A stretch of DNA of 64,000 nucleotides, taken from Paenibacillus agaridevorans (lineage in GTDB: Bacteria > Bacillota > Bacilli > Paenibacillales > Paenibacillaceae). Where the stretch lies: NCBI RefSeq assembly GCF_003112455.1, contig NZ_BDQX01000171.1, positions 166,681 to 230,680 of the forward strand, given 5' to 3'. The position numbers and the translations under genes are program-made. Positions 34,254-44,012 of the stretch are shown here, in pieces; within the stretch, counting starts at the first letter, position 1, and each line of letters opens with the position of its first letter. Below the pieces are notes generated by a model. The model was not told where the DNA came from. It searched no databases and saw only the letters and a program-made list of their open reading frames with translations.

Positions 34254-35135
34254 TCAAGGCAACTCATTCTCAAAAATTGCAATTCCCGAATATTTATTCC
34301 GATAGGCCATAGGAGAGATGCCTTCCGCTCCGGCAAATAAACGATAGAAGGAAGAAACGCTCTGGAATCCGCTTGCAAAACAAACCTCGGTCACCGGCAT
34401 ATCCGTCCGTACCAAAAGACGGCGCGCCTCCGCGAGCCGAAGTAATAGCAAATAATCTTTAAAACCTCGTCCGAGTACCTCCTGAAACATTCTCGACACT
34501 CTGGAGGAGCTCAGATGGAGCATACGGGCAAGCTGTTCAAGATCCAGCGGCTCATTGAAGTGTTCCTGCATATAAGCGGATATGATGCGGAAGTTCGAAA
34601 AGGAATCGGTTATTTCCCTCCATTCGGATGGCGGAATATCGGTGCTGCAGCTACGTAGCAAATGGGAAACGATTTGCAGCAGCAAGCCTTTGGCCATCAT
34701 TTGATATCCCTCCAGCTTTCGGTCCAGCTCCAGCCATATGGATTGCATCAATGGCCAAATCGCTGTTGCCAATGCCGAGTCCGAAGGAATCAGGTTCTGA
34801 AACCGTTCCGAAGGAATGGAGAAGGGAAGCAGCAATCGTTCGTCCTCCTCCAGCAACAGACCAGGATCGAAATTCAGGAACAAATAGGAGCTTGGGTTAT
34901 GCTCCGCCGAGCAGGCGATATGCCTTTCCGTATGATTGACAATAAATATATCTCCTGGGGCGACAACGTATTTTTTGGAGCCGAAATAAAACTCGCCCTC
35001 GCCCGACACGCAGCAGCCGATCTCCAGGCTCGCATGATAGTGCAGCGGTTCTCTATACGAACGCGGCGTCCAATAAAAGGCGTTGATCGCGATATCATGC
35101 TCGTATTCAATGTTCAGACGCATGCTTTTGACCAT
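34254..35135 (-). CDS. AraC-family transcription regulator
   Basis: 293 residues from the ATG at 35135 (MVKSMRLNIEYEHD), preceded by AGAGGTGAG. Cupin domain at about 18-110 (HYHASLEIGCCVSGEGEFYFG, GDIFIVNHTERH) and AraC helix-turn-helix at about 190-285 (LEQLARMLHLSSSRVSRMFQ, VTEVCFASGFQSVSSFYRLF). It lies between the sulfatase and the ADP-ribosylglycohydrolase-like gene in the same direction. Likely a local regulator of this cluster. Confidence 0.86.
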   Translation of the reverse strand: MVKSMRLNIEYEHDIAINAFYWTPRSYREPLHYHASLEIGCCVSGEGEFYFGSKKYVVAPGDIFIVNHTERHIACSAEHNPSSYLFLNFDPGLLLEEDERLLLPFSIPSERFQNLIPSDSALATAIWPLMQSIWLELDRKLEGYQMMAKGLLLQIVSHLLRSCSTDIPPSEWREITDSFSNFRIISAYMQEHFNEPLDLEQLARMLHLSSSRVSRMFQEVLGRGFKDYLLLLRLAEARRLLVRTDMPVTEVCFASGFQSVSSFYRLFAGAEGISPMAYRNKYSGIAIFENELP

Positions 35136-35216
35136 GCTTCTCACCTCTGACTTCATCGTAGAGGGACACTGTAGCGCTGTCAACATGCCAAAAGATCAAA
35201 ACGAATCAGCCCCCGC

Positions 35217-36740
35217 CTACGCATGTTTCGCCTTCACTTCCGCATAATTCAACTTCACCGTCGTATTCAGAGGAAAACGGTCTTCCTTTTCCATCGTCCA
35301 AAGCAGCAGCTTGCGCTCGAGCTCCGAACGAATGCTCGCGAAGGCCGGGTCCTCGAAGCGATTGTGCAGCTCGTCGCGGTCGTTAACCAGGTCATAGAGC
35401 TCGCCTTCACCGCTGGCGTAGATGTTCAGCTTCCACTCCAGCGTGCGAATGCTTTTGCCCTTCCCCACCCATGCCTCGCGATAGGCGCACCAGACGAAAT
35501 AACGATCGTCGAACGGATGCTCCGGGCGCACGGTAATATCGGAGACGCGCATCGGCTCCCCTTCTTCGCCGCTCTCGATGACGACAAATTCCCGTGGCGT
35601 ATAATCCTCTCCCCTCAGATAAGGAGCCAGGCTCTTGCCCTGAACCCCCGGCGGGATCGGAATGCCCGCCATGTCCAGGAAGGTCGGCATAATATCGATC
35701 AGCTCGACCGGATGTTTTGTTCGTCGCGGTCCCTGATATTCCGGAGCCGCGACAATAAACGGCACATGGGTAAAGGAATCGTAGAACATGTTGTGCTTCT
35801 GAATGAGCCCGTGAGCCCCCATCGAGTCGCCATGATCGGACGTAAAAACGACGACGGTATTGTCCGTCAAGCCGAGCTCCTCCATCTTCGCGAACATGCG
35901 GGCGAGCGTATCGTCGATAAATCGGATCATGCCGTAATGGATCGCCCGTACCTTGCGAATCAGCTTATCGTCCGCCGTATCCATCGCATCCATCAGATAG
36001 GCCACCTGCTGTCGCTCCGGTTTTCCTTCCATCATGTCCTTTGGCGGAAGCGGCACCTTGGCGGGATCAATCATGCTGGCGTAAGGCTCCGGCGCTTGAT
36101 AAGGCGTATGCGGATCCGGAAAGGACAGCCAGGCGAAAAACGGCTTCTCGGGATCACGTTCATTTTCGAGATAATCCATCATCGTTTCCCCAAGCAGGTA
36201 GGTGCCGCATTTCTCCGGACGGGCAGGATTGGTTCCATGGCCCAAAGGACTTACCCAGCAAGTATGGGACCACTCATGCGCCGCCATGGTTTCGGGATCG
36301 TCTCTGTAGCCGTCAACCAGATGCCCGTGATCGGCCAGCCGGACGTAATCGAATACTTGTCTCAGCACGCTGGCTTTCTCGCGATCCGCGACTTCGGCGG
36401 GATAGTAGGTCTTGGTATTCTCCATGAAAGCATGATTTTTCCCGATAATCGCCGTCTGATAGCCATGCTCCTTGAGCACTTGCGGCAGCGTTGTCTCCGC
36501 AGGATTAATCATCATATGGTTCGCATGAACTCCGATGGAGGAGGCATACCTGCCCGTAAACATCGATGATCTTGACGGGGAACAGGCGGGATAATTGCAG
36601 AAGGCGAAGTCAAATACAACGCCGCGTTCGGCCAGGCTTTCGAGTACTGGCGTCTCTAATGCCGGGTTGCCGTACAAACCGAGCGTTTCCGCCGATTGCT
36701 GGTCCGTCTGAATAAGCAATAAATTAGGTCGTTTATCCAT
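35217..36740 (-). CDS. Type I sulfatase (alkaline-phosphatase superfamily)
   Basis: 507 residues from the ATG at 36740 (MDKRPNLLLIQTDQQ), with GGAGGAAAC upstream. The sulfatase signature CSPSR lies in NYPACSPSRSSMFTGRY near residue 52; its Cys is converted to formylglycine, the catalytic group. Metal and sulfate ligands are seen in IQTDQQ and in VVFTSDHGDSMGAHGL near 300. The absence of a signal peptide suggests action on imported sulfated sugars. It follows the YtcP permease gene by 28 bp, so it belongs to the importer operon and points to a sulfated glycan as substrate. A formylglycine-generating or anSME maturase must be encoded elsewhere. Confidence 0.92.
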   Translation of the reverse strand: MDKRPNLLLIQTDQQSAETLGLYGNPALETPVLESLAERGVVFDFAFCNYPACSPSRSSMFTGRYASSIGVHANHMMINPAETTLPQVLKEHGYQTAIIGKNHAFMENTKTYYPAEVADREKASVLRQVFDYVRLADHGHLVDGYRDDPETMAAHEWSHTCWVSPLGHGTNPARPEKCGTYLLGETMMDYLENERDPEKPFFAWLSFPDPHTPYQAPEPYASMIDPAKVPLPPKDMMEGKPERQQVAYLMDAMDTADDKLIRKVRAIHYGMIRFIDDTLARMFAKMEELGLTDNTVVVFTSDHGDSMGAHGLIQKHNMFYDSFTHVPFIVAAPEYQGPRRTKHPVELIDIMPTFLDMAGIPIPPGVQGKSLAPYLRGEDYTPREFVVIESGEEGEPMRVSDITVRPEHPFDDRYFVWCAYREAWVGKGKSIRTLEWKLNIYASGEGELYDLVNDRDELHNRFEDPAFASIRSELERKLLLWTMEKEDRFPLNTTVKLNYAEVKAKHA

Positions 36741-36768
36741 CTTGTTTCCTCCTTCTGGCAACCGCATA

Positions 36769-37665
36769 TCAACCTTTGATCGAACCGATCATTACGCCTT
36801 TAACGAAATAACGTTGAATGAACGGATACAGCAGCAGGACGGGCACGCTCGAAATGATGATGACGGAATACTTGATGCTCTCGGCCAGCATGACGCGCTC
36901 CGTCATGCCGACATCGCCGCCGCCCATGTCGTCCTGATTCAGAATGAGGATTTCCCGCAGAATCAGCTGGAGCGGGAATAATTCCCGATCCTTGAGATAA
37001 ATCAGCGCGTTGAAATACGCGTTCCAATGACCTACGCCATAGAACAGCACCATAACGGCCAATATCGGCTTGGACAGCGGCAAGATGATGCTCCATAACA
37101 TCCGGAAGAAATTACAGCCGTCCATCCATGCCGACTCCTGCAGCTCGTTCGGAATGCTGTTTTGGAAAAAGCTCCGCATCACGATGAGATTATAGGTCGC
37201 TATGGCGCCGGGAATCAGCATCGCCCAGATCGTATTATTCATGCCAAGGTTTTTGACCAAAAGGTAGGTCGGAATCAGCCCCCCGCTGAAAAACATCGTG
37301 AACGTAACAAAAAACATAAGAAATTGTTGACCAGGCAAATCCCTGCGGGATAGCGGATAAGCCGCCAGCACGGTCAAAACCAGATTGATGAAGGTGCCAG
37401 CTATCGCATAAAATACGGTGTTCGCGTAACCGCTCCATATTTTCTCATTCTCGAATACCAGCTTGTAAGGCTCCAGCGTAAAGCCTTGCGGCAGCAACCA
37501 GACCCTGCCTTCAACGACATCAATCGGATTGCTGAACGAGGCGCTGACCACGAACAGCAGCGGATAACCCACGAGGATTAGGAGCAAGGCAGTGATGACA
37601 TACAGAACGGCATCAAAAATTTTGTCATCTCTGGACCGCAGCTTGTTTTCATTGGATGATTGCAT
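36769..37665 (-). CDS. Carbohydrate ABC transporter permease, YtcP/MalG type
   Basis: 298 residues, six spans; EAA loop ESAWMDGCNFFRMLWSIILP, with the alanine-to-tryptophan change next to the Asp-Gly common in YtcP proteins. The ATG follows GAGGAGC. It starts 15 bp after the LplB gene and ends 28 bp before the sulfatase start. Confidence 0.92.
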   Translation of the reverse strand: MQSSNENKLRSRDDKIFDAVLYVITALLLILVGYPLLFVVSASFSNPIDVVEGRVWLLPQGFTLEPYKLVFENEKIWSGYANTVFYAIAGTFINLVLTVLAAYPLSRRDLPGQQFLMFFVTFTMFFSGGLIPTYLLVKNLGMNNTIWAMLIPGAIATYNLIVMRSFFQNSIPNELQESAWMDGCNFFRMLWSIILPLSKPILAVMVLFYGVGHWNAYFNALIYLKDRELFPLQLILREILILNQDDMGGGDVGMTERVMLAESIKYSVIIISSVPVLLLYPFIQRYFVKGVMIGSIKG

Positions 37666-37680
37666 GCTCTTTGCTCCTCT

Positions 37681-38643
37681 CTACCATAGACTCGAATCGG
37701 TCTTTTTCTTTGCAAACCAGTTCACCAACACGAGGAGGGTAAAGTCGATTACGGCATTAAACAAGCCCGCCGCCGCCGTATAGCTGAACTGGCCGCCCAT
37801 AATTCCGTTTTTGTACACGAATGTCGGCAAAATATCGCTTTTGCTGGCATTAATCGGATTCTGCATCAGCAGCGCCTTCTCGAAGCCGACATCCATCAGC
37901 TGACCGATCTGCAGGATGAACAAAATAATAATGGTCGGCATTATGCCCGGTATCGATACGTGTTTGATGCGCTGGAGCCTGGTGGCTCCGTCGATTTTGG
38001 CCGCCTCGTACAAGGTAGGGTCGATGCCGCTGAGCGCTGCAAGATAGATGATCGAACCCCAACCCATATGCTGCCAGATCCCCGAAGACACGAAAATGGT
38101 TTGGAACCACTCCGCTTTTTGCATAAAATTAACGGAATCCATGCCCAGCATCATCAAAATTTGATTGATCTTTCCCGTTTCCGGATCAAGAAAGATGTTC
38201 AGCATCCCCACCAGTACGATGATCGATAGAAAGTGAGGGATATAGGACACATTCTGCAGCAGCTTTTGCAGCCAGCGGAGCCGGATTTCATTAAGCAAAA
38301 GTGCCAGCAGTATAGGAATCGGAAAGCCGAAAAGCAGCTGGAACAAGCTTAAGGAGATCGTATTCCATAGCAGCTCCCAGAAGTACACCGAAGAAAAGAA
38401 ACGTTCAAAATGGGCCAGGCCCGCCCATGGACTGCCCAAAATTCCCTTCGTCGCGGAGAAGTCCTTAAAGGCAATGGTGATCCCGTACATCGGAACATAT
38501 TTGAACAGAATATACCAAATGATCGGGATAAATAACATCAAGTAGAGCTCATACCGAACGAGTATCCGTTTCCGCAGTACATGCTTCGGCTTCCACTCGC
38601 TATTTGTAGATGTAGTCGATTTCGCAGCCTCGGCTTGCATCAT
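37681..38643 (-). CDS. Carbohydrate ABC transporter permease, LplB type
   Basis: 320 residues, six spans; EAA loop EAAKIDGATRLQRIKHVSIP. The ATG follows GATAGGAGTG. Downstream of the binding-protein gene (72 bp gap), so the gene order here is LplA-LplB-YtcP, unlike the locus at 5-8.7 kb where the binding protein comes last. Confidence 0.92.
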   Translation of the reverse strand: MMQAEAAKSTTSTNSEWKPKHVLRKRILVRYELYLMLFIPIIWYILFKYVPMYGITIAFKDFSATKGILGSPWAGLAHFERFFSSVYFWELLWNTISLSLFQLLFGFPIPILLALLLNEIRLRWLQKLLQNVSYIPHFLSIIVLVGMLNIFLDPETGKINQILMMLGMDSVNFMQKAEWFQTIFVSSGIWQHMGWGSIIYLAALSGIDPTLYEAAKIDGATRLQRIKHVSIPGIMPTIIILFILQIGQLMDVGFEKALLMQNPINASKSDILPTFVYKNGIMGGQFSYTAAAGLFNAVIDFTLLVLVNWFAKKKTDSSLW

Positions 38644-38715
38644 TTCACACTCCTATCGCAGGTCTGGAAAAGCCAGGGGCGGCGTTGCATATCCGCCGCC
38701 CGCAGCAAATCTTCC

Positions 38716-40317
38716 TTATTTCTTCGCGTCATAGGCGTCTTGATACGCCTTCTGCAGCACGTCAATCTTCATCTTCTCGAGGGTAGCTGCGTATTCCCCC
38801 CATTTATCGAAGCTGAGCTCGCCGATGATGAACTTCGCGACCGATTCTCTTACATATTTATCAATGTCCGCTTTGATCGGGATGATTTGGTCCGAAGTCG
38901 CCTTGTCGAAGATCGGAGCGCCAAGGACGGTTTCCGGCAAATAATCTTCAATAAATTGGTTAGCCTCCAACACCTTGTCGTTCTCCACAATGTTGCCGAA
39001 GGTGTCCGTGACCACATGCGGGAAGCTGCCTCCCGGCACCAGATTTACCTGGCCAAGCGCCGCCATAAAGCCGCGGGAGTCATTTTTGATGGAATCATGG
39101 ATGACCGGCTTGCCGTCCTTCATCGTATACGTCTCGCCTTCCACGCCGTATTGGAAAAATTTCGAACCCTCTTCGCTAAAGAAATAATCGACCCAGCGAA
39201 TGGCGGCCTCCGGATTTTTATTTACTTTGGAGATGGCGAACGTTCCGATCGGCGCTGCAATTGGTCCGGTAGCCGAATGGGTCTGATCCCCGTGAGGACC
39301 TACGATCGGCGTCATGCCCGTAAATTGATTCTCCACCTGCAAGAAAGGATCGGAAGCCTGAATAAAGAACATGCCGATCAGAGCTTGGGACAGATTGCTT
39401 CTCCAATTCGGTATATCGCCCGCGTAAAAGTCCTGCCACAGCAGCTTCTCGCTATACAACTGATTCAGGAATTGCAACAGCTCCTTGAAGCGTTCGTCTT
39501 TCAGCCAAATGTTGACCTGATCATCCTTGATATTGATTTGATAACCCATTTGCTGCTCCAGGCCGAAGGACCCCGAGAAGGTGGAATAGACCATCCCGAT
39601 ATCCCGTAAGCCGAGCGGAATCTCGTCCTGCTTGCCGTTGCCGTTGGGATCGTTGTCGCGGAACGCGCGCAGCACCGTAAACAGCTCGTCCACATTCGTA
39701 GGCGCTTTCAGATCCAGCCTGGCGAGCCATTCCTTGTTGATCCAGATTTTCTCCGATCGTCCGGAGCTCTGCAGACGCACGGTGGGCAGCGAATAGATAT
39801 GACCGTCCGCAGCCGTCACCGACTTTTTGACCTCGGGATATTGCTCGAAGATGCTCTTTAGATTCGGCGCATGCTCATCGATCAATCCCTCCAGCGGGAT
39901 GAGCATTTGCTCCTGCTGACCGTAGCGGGCAATGTCCGTATTGGTCAGGTTGGCCCTCAGGAAAATATCCGGCAGCTCATTCGCGGCAAACAACAGATTC
40001 CGCTTCTCGTCGCAGCCTTGCGCATTCGCCGGGAGCTCATCGAATTGCAGCTTGACATTGGTCATTTTCTCATATTCCTTAAAGATGAGGACGTCCCCCC
40101 ACTCCGCATGGTTCGGATCCTTGCAGCCGAAAACCTTCAGGGTTACGGGCTCATTGACGATCGGGAAGCCTGCTTCCGTAAGGTTGCTCGCCGCATCCGT
40201 ATTCCCTGGGCTAGTGACCGGCTCCTCCTTCGAATTGCTGCAGGCCGAAGTCAGCGTCGTCGCCGTTAAGGCGGCCGCGAGCATCATCATCATTCGCTTT
40301 CTTGTCTTTACCAACAT
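38716..40317 (-). CDS. Extracellular sugar-binding lipoprotein, LplA type
   Basis: 533 residues, lipoprotein signal with lipobox LTSAC near residue 26, then the long LplA-class binding fold. AAGGGGATG precedes the ATG by a usual distance. It follows the response-regulator gene by 162 bp, which contains a strong -10 and a LacI/CcpA-like palindrome. It is the first gene of the LplA-LplB-YtcP-sulfatase run. The sulfatase suggests that the ligand is a sulfated oligosaccharide. Confidence 0.92.
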   Translation of the reverse strand: MLVKTRKRMMMMLAAALTATTLTSACSNSKEEPVTSPGNTDAASNLTEAGFPIVNEPVTLKVFGCKDPNHAEWGDVLIFKEYEKMTNVKLQFDELPANAQGCDEKRNLLFAANELPDIFLRANLTNTDIARYGQQEQMLIPLEGLIDEHAPNLKSIFEQYPEVKKSVTAADGHIYSLPTVRLQSSGRSEKIWINKEWLARLDLKAPTNVDELFTVLRAFRDNDPNGNGKQDEIPLGLRDIGMVYSTFSGSFGLEQQMGYQINIKDDQVNIWLKDERFKELLQFLNQLYSEKLLWQDFYAGDIPNWRSNLSQALIGMFFIQASDPFLQVENQFTGMTPIVGPHGDQTHSATGPIAAPIGTFAISKVNKNPEAAIRWVDYFFSEEGSKFFQYGVEGETYTMKDGKPVIHDSIKNDSRGFMAALGQVNLVPGGSFPHVVTDTFGNIVENDKVLEANQFIEDYLPETVLGAPIFDKATSDQIIPIKADIDKYVRESVAKFIIGELSFDKWGEYAATLEKMKIDVLQKAYQDAYDAKK

Positions 40318-40394
40318 TTACGATCCATCCCCTTTTCTTATGGTTAGGCTCCTTAGCGCTGCATGCAAAGGCTTACATTCAGGAACTTGCACTG

Positions 40395-40428
40395 ATTATA
40401 AATCGGATGGGAATCTGAAAACGTTTCA
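40395..40428 (-). promoter_or_regulatory. Promoter of the sulfatase-importer operon with CG-centred palindrome
   Basis: Minus strand -10 TATAAT at 40400-40395, 78 bp before the binding-protein start; no good -35 at 17 bp, which fits an activator-dependent promoter. Overlapping the -35 region is TGAAAACGTTTCA (40416-40428), a palindrome with central CG but one base short of the cre consensus. The response regulator upstream is the probable activator. Confidence 0.45.
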
Positions 40429-40479
40429 CATTTTTGTACTTTCATATTAAATTTATGCAGCAGCCGCTAGTTGGAGCGT

Positions 40480-42063
40480 CTAGGAGCGTCCCTTGATTCG
40501 TTGCATATAGGCAAGCGGCGTTTCTCCCGTCGCGTCCTTGAACACGCGGATGAAATAGCTGTTGCTGCTGAATCCCAGCTTGGCATGAAGCTCCTTGAGC
40601 GGCGTATCCCCTTCCAGCAGCAGCTGCTTGCTCCGTTCGATGCGATGCTCCGTCAGCAGCTCCGTGAACGTACGTCCGGTCTCTTCCTTGACGAGCCTGC
40701 TTAAGTACGAAGGGGTGATGCCCAGCCGCTCCGAGGTCTCGTCCAGCGTGAGTCCTTCCCGGTATCGACCCGCAATCATCTGCAGCGCTTGCCTCACGTG
40801 GCGCGAATGGCCGGAGGTCAGGTTCAATCTTTGAAGTTCCTGGGCAAGCGTTGTATAGATGCCGCATACAGTTGCCTGCGCCTGGTCGCTCGACAATCCC
40901 GGGCGCTGGAAGATCGATAGCTCCTGTACCATCCACTCCGCCGGAATGTCTGCTTTCCGGGCTATTTTGGCGGCAATCTGCACCAGCTCCGCAGACACTC
41001 GTTCCAGTATCGGCGCCTTCCCTTGCCCCTGCTTATCAGACCCCATAATCTCCCCTATAATCGCCACCGCTTCTCCTCCATCAGCTGCCTCCATCGCGGC
41101 GAGCAGCCGCTTCTCTTGCCCGATAGTCACGTAAGGCTCATTCGCGGAAAGTCCGGCATGGACTGGCTGGCGTGTCTGTCCTTCTACTTCCTGGACCAAC
41201 TTTCGATAAGCCTCCTGGCTTTTGCCAAGGGAAGGAACGAGCGGACTGATCAATAGCGTGGCCGCCAAATTCATGTACAGCTTCAGCGAAGCCTCCAAGC
41301 GGGCGCCCTTCGCGGCAATCCATTGGGCTACCGCAAGTTCGCTGCGCTCCGTGCCGCAAGTAATCAGCATCGCCCACCTTCCGCGATCCAGAGCCACGGT
41401 ACAGCTCCAAGGGTATCCGCCTCCTGCCTGATCGCACAGATCCGTTACCGACCGAAGATAAGGAATTAATTCCTCTTCCCGCAGCCGCGCTGCGAGCACA
41501 TCGTAGTGAGCGAGCTGCACGAGCATAAGAACAAAGCGGGGTTTGTCTCTGCTTGAGCCGCTCTCCGAGAAATATTGCTCCAGGGGCTGCATGTCTACTT
41601 CCATGCCCAGAAGATGGTCATGAAGGACGGATCTGGAGAGCGCAATATCCGCAAGCTCCTTTACACGCAATTGGGCTGCCCGCTCCTCAAGCTGCTTGCG
41701 GACACTTCGGATCACAACGCTAAGCGTGTCAGCGGAAAGCCGGTGCTTCAACAAATAATCGACCGCGCCATAACTAAGGGATCCACGAACATATTCGAAG
41801 GAATCATAGCTGCTCAGCACGATAACCTTAAGGCGGGGATTAGCCCCAAGCAATTGACGGGTCAGCTCCAGACCGTTCATCCCGGGCATGCTCATATCGA
41901 CGATTACCGCATCCGGCTGCTGCGATTTGACCAGCTCCAGCGCTTGCCGTCCGTCCCCTGCTTCTCCGCAAAGCACGAACCCCTCCTTCTCCCATTCCAG
42001 CAGGGAACGAAGGTGACTGCGTACCAGCGGTTCATCATCAACGAAAGCGATTTTCCAGTTCAT
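40480..42063 (-). CDS. AraC-type response regulator (YesN-like)
   Basis: 527 residues. Receiver domain at 1-120 with acidic pocket VDDEP and phospho-acceptor Asp in DAVIVDMSMPG near 55, switch residues VLSSYDSF and the KH pair in LLKHRLS (the usual conserved Lys is retained). A long middle region follows, then a C-terminal AraC helix-turn-helix at about 430-525 (LDETSERLGITPSYLSRLV, LKELHAKLGFSSNSYFIRVF). Its start overlaps the end of the kinase gene by 26 bp. The two form a two-component pair and should activate the importer operon just downstream. Confidence 0.92.
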   Translation of the reverse strand: MNWKIAFVDDEPLVRSHLRSLLEWEKEGFVLCGEAGDGRQALELVKSQQPDAVIVDMSMPGMNGLELTRQLLGANPRLKVIVLSSYDSFEYVRGSLSYGAVDYLLKHRLSADTLSVVIRSVRKQLEERAAQLRVKELADIALSRSVLHDHLLGMEVDMQPLEQYFSESGSSRDKPRFVLMLVQLAHYDVLAARLREEELIPYLRSVTDLCDQAGGGYPWSCTVALDRGRWAMLITCGTERSELAVAQWIAAKGARLEASLKLYMNLAATLLISPLVPSLGKSQEAYRKLVQEVEGQTRQPVHAGLSANEPYVTIGQEKRLLAAMEAADGGEAVAIIGEIMGSDKQGQGKAPILERVSAELVQIAAKIARKADIPAEWMVQELSIFQRPGLSSDQAQATVCGIYTTLAQELQRLNLTSGHSRHVRQALQMIAGRYREGLTLDETSERLGITPSYLSRLVKEETGRTFTELLTEHRIERSKQLLLEGDTPLKELHAKLGFSSNSYFIRVFKDATGETPLAYMQRIKGRS

Positions 42064-43837
42064 GGGTCACCACGCCTTTCTCTTTGCATTGCGGGAGCTG
42101 CAGCTCCACCGTAGTCAATATCCCCGGCACGCTGACAATTGATAATCCGTATTGTTCGCCGAAAGCCAGCCTGATGCGGTCTTTTACATTGCTAATGCCG
42201 ATACCGGTTCCTTCCCGTGCATGCCGCTCTGATTCGTGCCTAAGGAGGGCCTCAAGCTGCTCCTCCGATATCCCCGCTCCGTTATCCGTTACGTCGATAG
42301 TCATATCTGAGCCCTCTCTGCAATAGCTTTTGATGGTAATTCTTCCTGCCCTCTCCGATGAAGCGCCGAACCCATGCAGAAGCGCGTTCTCCACGATCGG
42401 CTGGAGCACGAATTTCGGAATCAGGCAATCCAGCGTAGCCTCCTCCGCATCGATGCTTACGGTTATCCGGTCCATAAATCGGTATCTTTGAATGCTCAAA
42501 TATCGCTTAAGCAGCTCCAGCTCCTCCCGGATCGGAATCAAATCCCGCTTCTGATCAACCGCGAATCGCATAAGCTCCACAAGTGCCGCCGATATTTCGC
42601 CGATATTGGGCACCTGTTGAATTTTGGACAAATAGTTGATGGTATTCAGCGTATTATAGAGAAAATGGGGATTGATTTGGGATTGCAGCGCCCGATATTC
42701 GGCTTCCCGCTTTTGTCTGCCCCTCTCCTCCGTCTCCTCCATCAGCTCCTGCACATTCGTCATCATGGTGGTGAACATTTCGCTTAGCTGTCCAACTTCG
42801 TCTTGGGTATCAATGCGCGGGCGTGCCTTCAGCTGTCCTTCTCCGACCCGCTTCATCGTGTTATGCAGCCGTTTCAGATTTTTTGTAATCTGCTTTGAGA
42901 GCACGATAGAGATGACATGTACGGCCAACAGCACCAGTACGGTAATCAAAATCAATTGTTTCCGAATTTGCTCCACTTCCCGCAGCAGCTCGCTTGTTGG
43001 GACCATGCCTATGGTTGTCCAGCCGGTGAGATCGGATGCAATCTGTACGGTTAAGTACGTCTCGCCGTTTACTTCCTTTAGCCTGCCTGCTGCTTCCGAG
43101 CCTGTCCCCTTGTTCATGTCCCCCATTACCGCGGATAGATCGGAGATCACGTTCTCATTCGAGCCGCTGTGATAGATAATCTGGCCGCGACCGTCCACCA
43201 CGCCGATGACGCTCCCTTTTAACGGCTGGATTTCGAAGACCCGCTTCATGAAATCGGGATGAAATTCGATTACGCCAAGCCCGATGCTTTTTCCGCCCGT
43301 TAATAACGGCCTAACAAGAAGCATGGAGTTCTCCGTGGAAGCGTCGAATAACACATGCCTTCGATTTTCCCGCAGCTCGCCCTTCTCGATCAGACCTTGC
43401 AGCTTCGTCTGGTTGATTCGCGAAAAGCCGTTCTGGAACAGCTTTCCGTTAAAGCCCATAACGGATATTCTCTGAATATAGGATTTATAGGCCGCCATGG
43501 ATGCGATATAATCTTCGACCTGTTTCTTCTCCTGGAACCATTCGTACGAGGGAGCGGCCGTGTCGCTTAGCAGGCTTTGCGCAACCATATCCCGCGTGAC
43601 GATTACCTTGGCCACCTGATCCGCTTCCTCCATCGTCGAACGGAGCTTTTCATCCGCTCTGCGGATGCTGTCGGATATAAAGATCGTCGCGTTTTCCTCA
43701 ATGACGCTTGATGCATTTTTATACGTAATGTAGGAAATTGGAATAATTGCCAGACAAATCATGATGCTGAAAGCTATAAACATTTTTCCTTGAATGGTGC
43801 GCAATGTCATCTTCCCCTCGTCTATCGTAATGACCAT
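42038..43837 (-). CDS. Sensor histidine kinase (YesM-like)
   Basis: 599 residues. Membrane spans at about 20-42 and 290-312 flank an extracellular dCache-like domain; then HAMP (about 310-365), a phospho-acceptor His in NPHFLYNTLNTINY near 391, and an HATPase domain with ENALLHGFG and DNGAGISEEQL. The frame starts at the ATG at 43837, whose AGGTGG ribosome site lies in a strong hairpin; an alternative ATG at 43810 follows GAGGGG at short spacing. It senses an extracellular ligand or the importer state and phosphorylates the overlapping response regulator. It is divergent from the AraC gene at 44013. Confidence 0.9.
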   Translation of the reverse strand: MVITIDEGKMTLRTIQGKMFIAFSIMICLAIIPISYITYKNASSVIEENATIFISDSIRRADEKLRSTMEEADQVAKVIVTRDMVAQSLLSDTAAPSYEWFQEKKQVEDYIASMAAYKSYIQRISVMGFNGKLFQNGFSRINQTKLQGLIEKGELRENRRHVLFDASTENSMLLVRPLLTGGKSIGLGVIEFHPDFMKRVFEIQPLKGSVIGVVDGRGQIIYHSGSNENVISDLSAVMGDMNKGTGSEAAGRLKEVNGETYLTVQIASDLTGWTTIGMVPTSELLREVEQIRKQLILITVLVLLAVHVISIVLSKQITKNLKRLHNTMKRVGEGQLKARPRIDTQDEVGQLSEMFTTMMTNVQELMEETEERGRQKREAEYRALQSQINPHFLYNTLNTINYLSKIQQVPNIGEISAALVELMRFAVDQKRDLIPIREELELLKRYLSIQRYRFMDRITVSIDAEEATLDCLIPKFVLQPIVENALLHGFGASSERAGRITIKSYCREGSDMTIDVTDNGAGISEEQLEALLRHESERHAREGTGIGISNVKDRIRLAFGEQYGLSIVSVPGILTTVELQLPQCKEKGVVTHELENRFR

Positions 43838-43841
43838 GAAA

Positions 43842-43876
43842 AGCCACCTGCCGAATTCTCATTCGGCAAGGTGGCT
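43842..43876 (-). promoter_or_regulatory. Leader hairpin sequestering the kinase ribosome site
   Basis: AGCCACCTTGCCGAAT and ATTCGGCAGGTGGCT pair around a GAGA loop with a single bulge, and CTTTTC follows, directly before the ATG at 43837. The 3' arm contains the AGGTGG ribosome site. It can work as an intrinsic terminator or as a translation-blocking stem. Confidence 0.6.
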
Positions 43877-44012
43877 CTTTGAAAACGCTGCCAGGTTATC
43901 GCTCAGCGAATGTGCTACAATCAAATAGTAGCACAGGTTATTGTTGAGCTGTCGATTAACCATTAGGCATTTTCGATTATGTTGTTACAGATTCAGGAGG
44001 GAGCTTGCAAGG

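Noticed and set aside
35223-36569. 448-codon plus-strand frame antisense to the sulfatase
   Set aside because: The minus-strand frame has the full sulfatase signature and a ribosome site; the antisense frame is low complexity and rich in His/Arg, as expected from a GC-rich shadow.
38581-39609. 342-codon plus-strand frame antisense to the LplA-type gene
   Set aside because: Shadow; the opposite strand has lipobox, ribosome site and operon context.
40416-40428. Full cre site upstream of the sulfatase importer
   Set aside because: TGAAAACGTTTCA is one base short of the consensus spacing; kept only as a possible LacI-type palindrome.
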